Positions 1-7,111 of a stretch of 11,688 bases of DNA are shown piece by piece. A program made the position numbers and the translations under genes. Source of the stretch: Methanomassiliicoccaceae archaeon (lineage in GTDB: Archaea; Thermoplasmatota; Thermoplasmata; Methanomassiliicoccales; Methanomethylophilaceae); contig WRNI01000002.1 of assembly GCA_009776695.1 (NCBI GenBank), positions 25,927 to 37,614 on the forward strand. Direction: 5' to 3'. The notes beneath the pieces were generated by a model, which was not told where the DNA came from, searched no databases, and saw only the letters and a program-made list of their open reading frames with translations. Numbering within the stretch: the stretch's first letter is position 1; each line of letters begins with the position of its first letter.

Positions 1-203
1 TCCTTGGAGACCGTTTCCGGCAATTCAGCGATGAATGTATGCACTTCCGTCGAACCGTTCATGATGTAAGTGACGGAAGCGTCCTTCATGAGACCTGCGA
101 ATCGGCCGCCGTCATCCTTTTCGGAGACGATCTCAGTGATACGTTCCTTCCAGACGTCCGCAAATTCAACATAAAGCGCATCCGTTCCCAATATCTTCCA
201 CAT
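1..203 (-). CDS. Partial unknown protein, N-terminal part, runs off left edge
   Basis: A leftward frame is open from an ATG at 203-201 to the window edge, giving about 67 residues that begin MWKILGTDALYVEF. It has no stop, so the C-terminus lies outside. That ATG is the only ATG, GTG or TTG after an in-frame TAA further upstream, so the start is well defined. The opposite strand is also open here in exactly the same codon register. The leftward reading is preferred because about 42% of its codons start with G and about 72% with a purine, against weaker values for the rightward reading. A TATA-like stretch lies about 28 bases ahead of the ATG. I do not recognise the protein and see no signal peptide or membrane segment in the visible part. 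It is divergent from trpS. Confidence 0.6.
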   Translation of the reverse strand, partial: MWKILGTDALYVEFADVWKERITEIVSEKDDGGRFAGLMKDASVTYIMNGSTEVHTFIAELPETVSK

Positions 204-225
204 ATACCGGCGGAATACGTAGCGG

Positions 226-235
226 TTAATAAGAA
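226..235 (-). promoter_or_regulatory. Putative TATA box for the left-edge gene
   Basis: Read leftward this is TTCTTATTAA, centred about 28 bases ahead of the ATG at 203. No Shine-Dalgarno sequence is seen before that ATG, so a leaderless transcript is the simplest reading. The box is an imperfect match and was judged by eye only. Confidence 0.35.
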
Positions 236-250
236 TATTGTGCGCAGCAG

Positions 251-266
251 GGAAGAGATTTAAAAG
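251..266 (+). promoter_or_regulatory. Putative BRE and TATA box for trpS-pheS
   Basis: ATTTAAAAG at 258-266 is a good archaeal TATA box. It is preceded by a purine-rich stretch, GGAAGAG at 251-257, that fits a TFB-recognition element. The box centre is about 27 bases before the trpS ATG at 289, which predicts initiation at or just before the start codon. This would make GAGGT at 280-284 unimportant for a leaderless message, or it could serve a longer transcript. Confidence 0.55.
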
Positions 267-288
267 GAATGTTCCTTATGAGGTTCCG

Positions 289-1413
289 ATGGCAGGGGAC
301 TTCAAGGTGACGCCGTGGGAGGTCACGGGCGACATAGATTACGATCTGTTGGCGGAACGTTTCGGAACGACGCCCATAGATGATAAGTTAATGATGCGCA
401 TGAAAAGGCACGGGGAGCCGCACATGATGCTCCGGCGCGGAATATTCTATTCGCACAGGGACATGAACATAATACTCGACGAATACGAAAAAGGTAATAA
501 ATTCGTGCTGTACACAGGCAGGGGACCGTCGGGGCATACGCATCTCGGCCACATAATGCCGTGGATGTTCAACAAATGGATGCAGGATGTATTCAGCGTT
601 GATATGTTATTCCAATTCACGGACGATGAGAAATTCTTATTCAAGCAGGACGCGACGTTACAGGACACAAGGAAGATGGCGTACGAGAACGCGCTGGACA
701 TGATCGCATTGGGCTTCGACACCAAGAGAACAAAGATAATACTTGATACGGAGAATGTAAGGACGTTATACCCGATAGCGCTGAAGGTGGCCAAGAAAAT
801 AAACCTGTCAACGGCGAAGGCGGTGTTCGGCTTTGATAACACCACGAACATCGGTTCATTGTTCTACACGGCGATGCAGGCGGCGCCCGCGTTCCTTGCG
901 TCGGAGGAAGCGGGTCATAACGTTCCATGTCTCATACCGTGCGGTATCGATCAGGATCCTCATTTCAGGGCGTGCAGGGACGTCGCCCAGTCGCTCGGAT
1001 ATATGAAACCGTGCCAGATATACTGCAAGATGTTCCCCGGGCTGGGGGGAGCGGACAAGATGTCATCGTCAGACCCGATGTCAACGATATATACGACGGA
1101 TAACGCAAAAGAGGTCAAAAAGAAAGTGGGAAAGGCATTCACCGGTGGCTGTGTGTCAGTTGACGAACAAAGGGAAAAAGGCGGCAATCCGGAGGTGTGC
1201 GCCGTTTTCAAATATAATTATTATTTATTCGAGAACGATGACGCGAAGCTGAACGAACTCACGGCGAGATGCAGGAGCGGCGGGATACTTTGCGGCGAAT
1301 GCAAGGCCGCGCTGACAGAAAAGATAAATGTGTTCCTGGAGAAGCATCAGGAAAAAAGAGAGAAGGCGAAGGACGTCATAAATGATATGACGTACGAAGG
1401 GTTCCGATGGTGA
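289..1413 (+). CDS. trpS: Tryptophanyl-tRNA synthetase, archaeal type
   Basis: This class I synthetase attaches tryptophan to tRNA-Trp in the cytoplasm using ATP. The 374-residue product has the usual archaeal length and the typical opening, with VTPWEV near residue 8 followed by IDYDLL. The HIGH-type signature is GPSGHTHLGH at about residues 79-88, the KMSKS loop is KMSSS at about 257-261, and the conserved IPCGIDQDPHF segment lies near 216-226. The ATG at 289 is chosen over an upstream in-frame TTG at 238. It matches the family start, has GAGGT four bases before it, and lies about 27 bases after a TATA box. The stop is TGA, and pheS follows after 33 bases on the same strand, so the two are probably co-transcribed. 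Confidence 0.95.
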   Translation: MAGDFKVTPWEVTGDIDYDLLAERFGTTPIDDKLMMRMKRHGEPHMMLRRGIFYSHRDMNIILDEYEKGNKFVLYTGRGPSGHTHLGHIMPWMFNKWMQDVFSVDMLFQFTDDEKFLFKQDATLQDTRKMAYENALDMIALGFDTKRTKIILDTENVRTLYPIALKVAKKINLSTAKAVFGFDNTTNIGSLFYTAMQAAPAFLASEEAGHNVPCLIPCGIDQDPHFRACRDVAQSLGYMKPCQIYCKMFPGLGGADKMSSSDPMSTIYTTDNAKEVKKKVGKAFTGGCVSVDEQREKGGNPEVCAVFKYNYYLFENDDAKLNELTARCRSGGILCGECKAALTEKINVFLEKHQEKREKAKDVINDMTYEGFRW

Positions 1414-1437
1414 ACGTTATTATCATGAAAAAGATAC

Positions 1438-1442
1438 GGTGA
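1438..1442 (+). promoter_or_regulatory. Ribosome binding site of pheS
   Basis: GGTGA lies four bases before the pheS ATG at 1447 and is complementary to the usual archaeal 16S 3' end. It fixes the pheS start and suggests that pheS is translated from within a trpS-pheS message. Confidence 0.6.
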
Positions 1443-1446
1443 ACAG

Positions 1447-2958
1447 ATGAACACGTCCGAGATCCGCGATGGGCTCAGCCACAACGAAAAAAGACTGCTT
1501 CTTGCACTGAAGGAGACCGGGACGGTAACGCCTGCGGAGCTCATAGCTTCCAGGACGTTCGATATTGAGGTGGAAGTGATGGGCGCCGCGTCATGGCTCT
1601 CATCGAAAGGGCTTGTGAGGATGGACGAAAGCTCATCGAAATTTTATGTTATGATCGATAAGGGAATAATTTCGAAAGGCCTTCCGGAAAGAAGAGCGCT
1701 GGCCGCCATCGGCGACAGAGGATCGATCGGTATGGCGGAGCTTGCGTCATGCCTTCCCGGCGGTGACGATAAGATCGCCGTGGGCTGGCTCAAGCGGAAG
1801 GGACTGGCGGACATCTCCAAGGATGAAGAAAGGACGGTAACGCTTACCGACAAAGGGAAGGCCGCTCTGACAGGGAAGATGAAGGACGAAGAAATGCTTG
1901 AAAGGATGTCGAAAGGCGCGGTCAGCGAGAACGACGCTGACATATCCGTGATAAAGGACCTGAAGGGCAGACAGGGCATGATAGATGAGAAGATAATAAC
2001 GGAACGTTCGATATCCCTTACCGATCTGGGCAAAAAGATAATAAAAATGGGCATAGAAGTGAAAGAGGAGGTCACGCAGCTTACTGTGGAACTGATACAG
2101 AGCGGCAGATGGAAGGACGCCGAGTTCAGAAGATATGACGTTCAGACGTTCGCCCCCTCCGCGTTCCCTGCGAAGAAGCATCCCCTGTCGCGGCTGGCCG
2201 ACGAGATACGCAACATATTCGTGCAGATGGGCTTCACCGAGATAGACGAGGAGTACGTACAGCCGGCGTTCTGGAACATGGACGTGCTGTTCACACCGCA
2301 GGACCATCCCGCAAGGGACATACAGGACACGTTCTATCTGAGTGATCCTTCATCTATCCGTATCGATGACGCCGGGCTTGTAAGGAAAGTTAAGGACATT
2401 CATGAAACGGGCGGCGGTACCGGATCGGCAGGATGGGGAGGGACGTGGTCTGTCGAGAAAGCAGAGCAGGCGCTCCTGAGGACTCACACGACCGTCAACA
2501 CAATAAAGCACCTGTCCGCGCATCCCGACCCTCCGGTAAAGGTGTTCTCGTTATCAAGGATATTCAGGAACGAATCGATAGACGCGACGCACCTTCCGGA
2601 GTTCACTCAGATAGAGGGGATAATCGTTGACGAGAAGGGCGATTTCGACATGCTTGTATCTCTTGTGAAAGGGTTCTACGGAAGAATGGGATTCGATAAG
2701 ATACGGATAAGACCAGCTTATTTCCCGTACACGGAGCCCTCGCTCGAGATAGAGGTGTTCTTCAACGGCAAGTGGATGGAGCTCGGAGGCGCGGGCATAT
2801 TCAGGCCGGAGGTCACGGCGCCGTTCAATGTGAAATATCCCGTGCTGGCATGGGGCTTCGGGTTCGAGAGGCTGGCGATGCTGAAATGGAACATAAAGGA
2901 CATACGCGACCTTTACATCAGCGACATGGACCTTCTCAGGAAGAATACGATCTTCTGA
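1447..2958 (+). CDS. pheS: Phenylalanyl-tRNA synthetase alpha subunit
   Basis: This is the catalytic alpha subunit of the class II phenylalanine synthetase, which acts as an alpha2-beta2 tetramer with PheT. The 503-residue length fits the archaeal and eukaryotic type. The first 200 or so residues look like successive winged-helix modules, a known trait of this branch. The catalytic domain follows: motif 1 around residues 245-264, a DHPARDIQDTFY segment at about 286-297, motif 2 with RIFRNESIDATHLPEF at 371-386, and motif 3 with GFGFERLAM at 470-478. The gene follows trpS by 33 bases with a GGTGA ribosome site. No pheT lies next to it; the gene directly downstream is convergent, so the beta subunit must be encoded elsewhere. 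The TGA stop abuts the stop of the convergent gene. Confidence 0.95.
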   Translation: MNTSEIRDGLSHNEKRLLLALKETGTVTPAELIASRTFDIEVEVMGAASWLSSKGLVRMDESSSKFYVMIDKGIISKGLPERRALAAIGDRGSIGMAELASCLPGGDDKIAVGWLKRKGLADISKDEERTVTLTDKGKAALTGKMKDEEMLERMSKGAVSENDADISVIKDLKGRQGMIDEKIITERSISLTDLGKKIIKMGIEVKEEVTQLTVELIQSGRWKDAEFRRYDVQTFAPSAFPAKKHPLSRLADEIRNIFVQMGFTEIDEEYVQPAFWNMDVLFTPQDHPARDIQDTFYLSDPSSIRIDDAGLVRKVKDIHETGGGTGSAGWGGTWSVEKAEQALLRTHTTVNTIKHLSAHPDPPVKVFSLSRIFRNESIDATHLPEFTQIEGIIVDEKGDFDMLVSLVKGFYGRMGFDKIRIRPAYFPYTEPSLEIEVFFNGKWMELGGAGIFRPEVTAPFNVKYPVLAWGFGFERLAMLKWNIKDIRDLYISDMDLLRKNTIF

Positions 2959-4194
2959 TCATTGTGCCATTGATGCGTACTCTTTCGCTTTATTCGGCAT
3001 CCCGACGGCGTTATAGGACGTGGAAAGTAATGAATAAATTTTCTTCCTTCCGCCGCTGCCGGCCACGCCCAGCGCCTTCGTGAGATATTTCACCGACGAG
3101 TCATGATCGCCCGCCGCGGAAGAGACGCCGGCCATCTTTATGTACAGGCGGTCAAGGCCCTCAACGGTCCCCGACCGTATGAGATCATCTTTCATAGACT
3201 CAAGGAGCGCCATCGCCTCTTTCGTATTTCCAAGGGATCCGAGCGCGCCGGCCATTCTGAGGATGACCTCGGACCTGTTCGTCCTTCCCATCGTCCGTAT
3301 CAGTGAAAGGGCGGCGGAATGGTTGCCCCTGCTCATCTCAAGGTCGGCGGAATAAAGCAACCCCAGTTCAGTATCCTTTTCCTTCAGGACGGATATCATC
3401 TCCTCGGCCTTCCTGATGTTCCCGGATTCGATGGCGGCCGTTATTATCACGGGCACAACATCAGCGATATATCTGTCGGGAACGCCGATCATCGAAAGCG
3501 TGTCGCAGAGATCGTCGTTTATGTTGTACAGCAGTCTTTCTTTTTCATTGGCGATCAGTCTGCACGCATCTTTTATCCTTCCCGCGTGCACCAGATGATA
3601 AAGGCGCTCCTGCGCGTCATCCTTGTCAAGCCAGTGATCGGACGCGGCGCTGTGCCATCTGCGTATCTGCTCATCGTTCGCAACGGACAGCACATTCTTC
3701 TTAACGATGTCGCTCAGCGCCGTCATTCCGTTAACGTCCACGGGCATCACAGGCCTCGAAGTATACGGGAGCTCTGCGCGGGGCACCGGACAGCGGATGA
3801 CGCACGCCGTTCCGAGAACATCGCGGTCATCGGCGCCGACCGAGTCCCACAGCGTCCGCGGGTCGCATCTTCTCATGTCGAGCATCGGCATTATATCGAT
3901 GCCGTCCTTTTCCGCGGCGCCTTTGAGACGGTCGGCCTCTTCCATGCCGATCGATGTGAGCATGTATGATTTTCTTTTCACCCCGCCGCCTTTGATATGC
4001 TTCTGACGTTCCGCGACCTTCCCGCATTCCCTTAACTTTTTCAGTTCGATGGAGGAGTGCGCCCTCGTTATCCTGAGCGACGACGCTATACCGTCCTGCG
4101 TAAGGTCCCAGGGGATGTCGAATTCATCTTCGTCCACGAGATCGTACCTGCTGAGATGGAGCAATATCCTTTCCGCTATCGTTAATCTGGTCAT
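2959..4194 (-). CDS. Winged-helix DNA-binding protein with TPR-like C-terminal repeats
   Basis: This is a probable transcriptional regulator or adaptor of 411 residues with no assigned target. The N-terminal 90 residues look like a winged helix: an opening LTIAERILLHL, then DLTQDGIASSL and a recognition-helix-like ITRAHSSIELKKL, then a wing with HIKGGGVKRKSYMLT. After a linker of about 100 residues, the segment from about residue 190 to the end is helical with TPR-like pairs, for example GNIRKAEEMISVL, GNHSAALSLI, GNTKEAMALLE and GMPNKAKEYA. Some archaeal relatives place a STAND/AAA ATPase between the two parts. No P-loop is visible here, so this may be a shortened form. The ATG at 4194 is chosen, although a GTG directly before it at 4197 is equally possible. 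A TATA box 25-28 bases upstream suggests a leaderless mRNA. The stop is TGA. Confidence 0.8.
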   Translation of the reverse strand: MTRLTIAERILLHLSRYDLVDEDEFDIPWDLTQDGIASSLRITRAHSSIELKKLRECGKVAERQKHIKGGGVKRKSYMLTSIGMEEADRLKGAAEKDGIDIMPMLDMRRCDPRTLWDSVGADDRDVLGTACVIRCPVPRAELPYTSRPVMPVDVNGMTALSDIVKKNVLSVANDEQIRRWHSAASDHWLDKDDAQERLYHLVHAGRIKDACRLIANEKERLLYNINDDLCDTLSMIGVPDRYIADVVPVIITAAIESGNIRKAEEMISVLKEKDTELGLLYSADLEMSRGNHSAALSLIRTMGRTNRSEVILRMAGALGSLGNTKEAMALLESMKDDLIRSGTVEGLDRLYIKMAGVSSAAGDHDSSVKYLTKALGVAGSGGRKKIYSLLSTSYNAVGMPNKAKEYASMAQ

Positions 4195-4326
4195 CACCGA
4201 ATATCAAGATGAATTAATATATAAAATATAGTGTGTATACAATAATAACGTAGCTGGCACAAAGCATCCGGCGGTCCGAACGTCACCGACGGTACGTCTT
4301 AAGTGCATTGAATCGTTTATGTATTC
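4195..4326. promoter_or_regulatory. Divergent promoter region between the wHTH-TPR gene and dtdA
   Basis: The left third is strongly AT-rich and contains TATATAAAA at 4218-4226. Read leftward (TTTTATATA) it sits 25-28 bases ahead of the wHTH-TPR start, as expected for a leaderless message. Read rightward it is also a canonical TATA sequence and would give dtdA a leader of about 80 bases. A weaker CTTAAG-type box around 4298-4303 could instead give a leaderless dtdA transcript. No convincing hairpin or riboswitch was seen. Confidence 0.5.
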
Positions 4327-5148
4327 GTGGTACGGAGGCTTTTCATATGCAGCGCGGCAGACAGCGCATCGGTGAACATACGCGACGCGCTCATCGCGTC
4401 GGCGGAATGGGATGATACCGACGGCATACTGTATCATGACGACACGGCGATGATCACGATACCGGAGATGCACATATACGCCGATAACGTTGACGATATC
4501 GCTGTAAAGAAAGGTGTTGACGCCGAGGAGATGATATTCCTGTCAAGGCACAGGTCGTCCTCGGGGATACCGACGCTCACGGTGCACCCGATAGGCAACT
4601 TTCATGATGCCGATCTGGGAGGAAGGCCGCGCACGCTCGTAAAGGCGGCGCCGAGGACGATGACCGGTATCCTCAAAGGGCTGGCGTCATCCGATACGAA
4701 AGGGTTCGGAGTGTCATTCGAGGTGACGCACCACGGCCCGTGGGTGAACGTACCGTCAGCGTTCGTTGAGATCGGAAGTGACGAGACGCAATGGAACAAC
4801 AGGGCCGCGGCGAATATAATTGCTGATGCCTTGCTGAATAAGGAGGATAACGATCACATAAGCGCGATAGGGATAGGCGGCGGGCATTACGCTCCGAGGT
4901 TCACCGAGGTCGCGCTGAAGTATAAGGTGAACATAGGGCACATGATCCCGGAGTATGCGTTCGCGAACTCCGATGATGAGGATGTTGCAAGAATGGTCCG
5001 CGAGGCCGCGGAAAAAAGCTGTACGAAGACGGCGTACGTGCACAAAAGGTCAATGAAGGGCGCGGTTGCAAAACGCATCACAGATGTCGTGATATCATGC
5101 GGTCTCGAGACGATAAGCTCGGCGGACCTTGACGTCATCCGGGAGTGA
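4327..5148 (+). CDS. dtdA: D-aminoacyl-tRNA deacylase, archaeal/plant DTD2 (GEK1) type
   Basis: This enzyme hydrolyses D-amino acids from mischarged tRNAs, so they are kept out of protein and the tRNA is recycled. The 273-residue product matches the usual length. Diagnostic segments are SRHRS at residues 73-77, HPIGNF at 87-92, VTHHGPW at 133-139 and GIGGGHYAPRF at 182-192. The conserved histidines in the last two are expected to form the metal-dependent active site, which is family knowledge. The start is a GTG at 4327; the nearby ATG at 4319 is out of frame. No Shine-Dalgarno sequence is evident, which fits a leaderless message. The last 14 bases overlap the 3' end of the convergent pyrH. 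The gene shares the window with three aminoacyl-tRNA synthetases, a fitting setting for tRNA quality control. Confidence 0.93.
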   Translation: MVRRLFICSAADSASVNIRDALIASAEWDDTDGILYHDDTAMITIPEMHIYADNVDDIAVKKGVDAEEMIFLSRHRSSSGIPTLTVHPIGNFHDADLGGRPRTLVKAAPRTMTGILKGLASSDTKGFGVSFEVTHHGPWVNVPSAFVEIGSDETQWNNRAAANIIADALLNKEDNDHISAIGIGGGHYAPRFTEVALKYKVNIGHMIPEYAFANSDDEDVARMVREAAEKSCTKTAYVHKRSMKGAVAKRITDVVISCGLETISSADLDVIRE

Positions 5149-5818
5149 CCGTCGTCCCCTTTATCTTTTTTCCGAGTATGGCGTTCTTAACTTCGGCGAG
5201 GTCGCGCCCGCTGACCATTAAGATGTCGTTACCGTTCTGCATCGCGAGCTTCACACCAAGCGGGTCGAACACCGACGAGCGTCCGGCGCCGTGCTCATCA
5301 TAAACTATTTTACTGAGTTCACCGAGGGTAAGGTGTGTGTAACGTTTCGCGTTGCGGTCTATTTTAGGATCGTCCGAGTAAACGGCGTCCACGGACGTTG
5401 CGTTGACGATCCTTCTGCATCCGATCGCTTCGGCGGCCATCGCGGCGACCGCATCCGTCGTGTGGCCGGGTTCCGTGCCGCCCATGACAACTATCCTGCC
5501 GCCTGAGAATGCATTGACCGCCTCATCCACCGTTAACGGAACGGTATCGTGAGCAGCATCCCCCAGCGCTATCCTCAGCAGTTCGGCGTTCAGCCTCGTG
5601 GCGCCTATTCCCAAAAGGTCAAGCTGGTGCGTCGTCCCGCCTATTTTCTTTCCCGTGTTCGTGTAATATCTCGCAACCCTGCCGCCGCCGCATATAACGA
5701 GAAGATCAACATCATTCGAAACCTCCCTGAGGAGAGCGGCGAGACGCATTATGTATGAATGATCGTCATCATCAGGTATGAGAACGGAGCCACCTATCGA
5801 CACAACAACTTTTTCCAC
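5135..5818 (-). CDS. pyrH: Uridylate (UMP) kinase, archaeal type
   Basis: This enzyme phosphorylates UMP to UDP with ATP in the pyrimidine nucleotide pathway. The 227-residue protein has the amino-acid-kinase fold. Its glycine-rich N-terminus is VSIGGSVL at residues 6-13, followed by CGGGRVAR at 43-50, DLLGIGATRLNAELL at 67-81, GGTEPGHTTDAVAA at 113-126 and NATSVDAVYSDDPK at 139-152. These are typical of archaeal PyrH, which is shorter than its bacterial counterpart. The start is a GTG at 5818, supported by GGTG five bases upstream and by a family-typical beginning MEKVVVSIGGS. It is divergent from prf1 across 66 bases and convergent with dtdA, which it overlaps by 14 bases. The stop is TGA. 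Confidence 0.94.
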   Translation of the reverse strand: MEKVVVSIGGSVLIPDDDDHSYIMRLAALLREVSNDVDLLVICGGGRVARYYTNTGKKIGGTTHQLDLLGIGATRLNAELLRIALGDAAHDTVPLTVDEAVNAFSGGRIVVMGGTEPGHTTDAVAAMAAEAIGCRRIVNATSVDAVYSDDPKIDRNAKRYTHLTLGELSKIVYDEHGAGRSSVFDPLGVKLAMQNGNDILMVSGRDLAEVKNAILGKKIKGTTVTPG

Positions 5819-5884
5819 GATATCACCAATACTTTTATTACCAGAGTCTCTCTCCCTCTTAAAAAACCCATAGGTCGATTTTGC
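5819..5884. promoter_or_regulatory. Compact divergent promoter of pyrH and prf1
   Basis: A near-palindromic AT box, TCTTAAAAAA at 5857-5866, lies about 25 bases before the prf1 ATG at 5885, predicting a leaderless prf1 message. Read leftward it becomes TTTTTTAAGA, which would start pyrH transcription near 5835. That leaves a short leader that carries GGTG at 5824-5827, the ribosome site for the pyrH GTG start. One box may therefore serve both directions. A second AT stretch, ACTTTTATTA at 5831-5840, is an alternative for the rightward gene. Confidence 0.5.
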
Positions 5885-7111
5885 ATGGACGAGAGGAGTT
5901 CGACGGAGAGAGCGAGGTACGATTTCAAGAAGGCGATGCAGGAGATAGTCGATCTCAGAGGGAGGGGCACCGAGCTGATATCGGTGTACATACCTCCGTC
6001 GAAGCAGATATCCGACGTGATGGCATATCTCAGGAACGAATATTCGCAGTCATCGAACATCAAATCGAAATCGACGATGAAGAATGTTCAAGGGGCGATA
6101 GATTCAATAATGTCACGTCTCAGAACATATAAGTCCCCTCCTCCGCACGGTATCGTGATCTTCTGCGGCGAGATACCCCGCGCGGGCGATCAGACAAGAA
6201 TGGTCCAATACGTTCTGGAACCGCCGGAGGCGGTGACGACGTTCTTTTACAGATGCGATTCGCAGTTCTATACCGAACCGCTTCTCGGAATGTTACTGGA
6301 CAAGAAGACATACGGTCTCATAACGCTGGACAGGGCCGAGGCGACGCTCGGGCTGCTTACCGGCAGTAAGGTCATGATAATAAAGAACTTCGATTCGATG
6401 GTGCCGAGGAAGCACCGTCAGGGCGGACAGTCGCAGCAGCGTTTTGAACGTCTGATCGAAATAGCGGCGCACGAGTTCTTCAAAAAAATAGCTGACAACG
6501 CGACGGAAGCGTTCCTTGAAAGGCCGGAGATGATAGGCCTTCTGATAGGCGGACCGGGCGCAACGAAGGACTATTTTGTTAAAGAAGGATATCTGCATCA
6601 CGAGCTTCAGAAAAAGGTCGTTGATACGTTCGACACCGGATATACGGACGAGTACGGGCTTCGCGAGCTCGTGGAGAACGCAAGGTCGGCGATAACTGAT
6701 ATTGAACTGATGCGTGAGAAGGAACTGATACAGCGCCTTCTCACCGAGATACGCAACGCGGACGGCGGACTGTCGGCGTACGGCGAGGAAGTTGTCCGTG
6801 ACGCCACGGAAGCGGGCGCAGCGGACGTACTGCTTTTGTCGGAAGGCCTGAACAAACGCCGTATATATGTAAAATGCCAGAACGGCCACAGTTACGCGTT
6901 CACGTCGTCAGCCGAGCCGGAGAAGATCGAATGCAGAGAATGCGGTTCGTACGCAGAGATAGTGAACGACGTCGATCTGGTGGACGATTTCTTCGAGCTG
7001 GCGGACAAGTTCAGCACAAGCGTGGAGATAATTAGCGCCGATTCCGAGGAAGGCGAGATGCTCATGAAGGCGTTCGGCGGGATCGCGGCGATACTGAGGT
7101 ACAGGGTGTGA
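5885..7111 (+). CDS. prf1: Peptide chain release factor aRF1
   Basis: This class I release factor reads stop codons in the ribosomal A site and triggers release of the finished protein. The 408-residue product has the full set of archaeal/eukaryotic eRF1 signatures. GRGTELISVYIPP begins near residue 26, the stop-reading NIKS is at 58-61, the YxCxxxF element is YRCDSQF at 122-128, and the catalytic GGQ is at 180-182. A C-terminal zinc-ribbon-like part has CQNGH at 331-335 and CREC at 350-353. With NIKS and YxCxxxF intact it should in principle read all three stops, including UAG. The ATG at 5885 is chosen because an in-frame ATG at 5759 would overlap pyrH and adds residues foreign to the family. 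The TGA stop overlaps the argS GTG, so the two are co-transcribed. Confidence 0.95.
   Translation: MDERSSTERARYDFKKAMQEIVDLRGRGTELISVYIPPSKQISDVMAYLRNEYSQSSNIKSKSTMKNVQGAIDSIMSRLRTYKSPPPHGIVIFCGEIPRAGDQTRMVQYVLEPPEAVTTFFYRCDSQFYTEPLLGMLLDKKTYGLITLDRAEATLGLLTGSKVMIIKNFDSMVPRKHRQGGQSQQRFERLIEIAAHEFFKKIADNATEAFLERPEMIGLLIGGPGATKDYFVKEGYLHHELQKKVVDTFDTGYTDEYGLRELVENARSAITDIELMREKELIQRLLTEIRNADGGLSAYGEEVVRDATEAGAADVLLLSEGLNKRRIYVKCQNGHSYAFTSSAEPEKIECRECGSYAEIVNDVDLVDDFFELADKFSTSVEIISADSEEGEMLMKAFGGIAAILRYRV

Noticed and set aside
39..263. Rightward 74-residue frame before trpS
   Set aside because: It is codon-aligned antisense to a leftward frame with much better G-first and purine-first codon bias. 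It has many histidines and arginines and no recognised motif. It remains a possible alternative because it too is open to the left edge.
3319..3969. 216-residue frame opposite the wHTH-TPR gene
   Set aside because: It is an antisense shadow with an arginine/histidine-rich composition and no recognisable domain.
4248..4326. Possible structured leader or riboswitch before dtdA
   Set aside because: Only very short inverted repeats such as ACCG-A-CGGT are present. No convincing stem or known riboswitch pattern could be seen.
5759..5884. Forty-two extra N-terminal residues on aRF1
   Set aside because: The extension overlaps pyrH and the divergent promoter, and the family start matches the ATG at 5885.
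6293..6889. 198-residue frame opposite prf1
   Set aside because: It lies wholly within the conserved aRF1 coding sequence and has no family features of its own.
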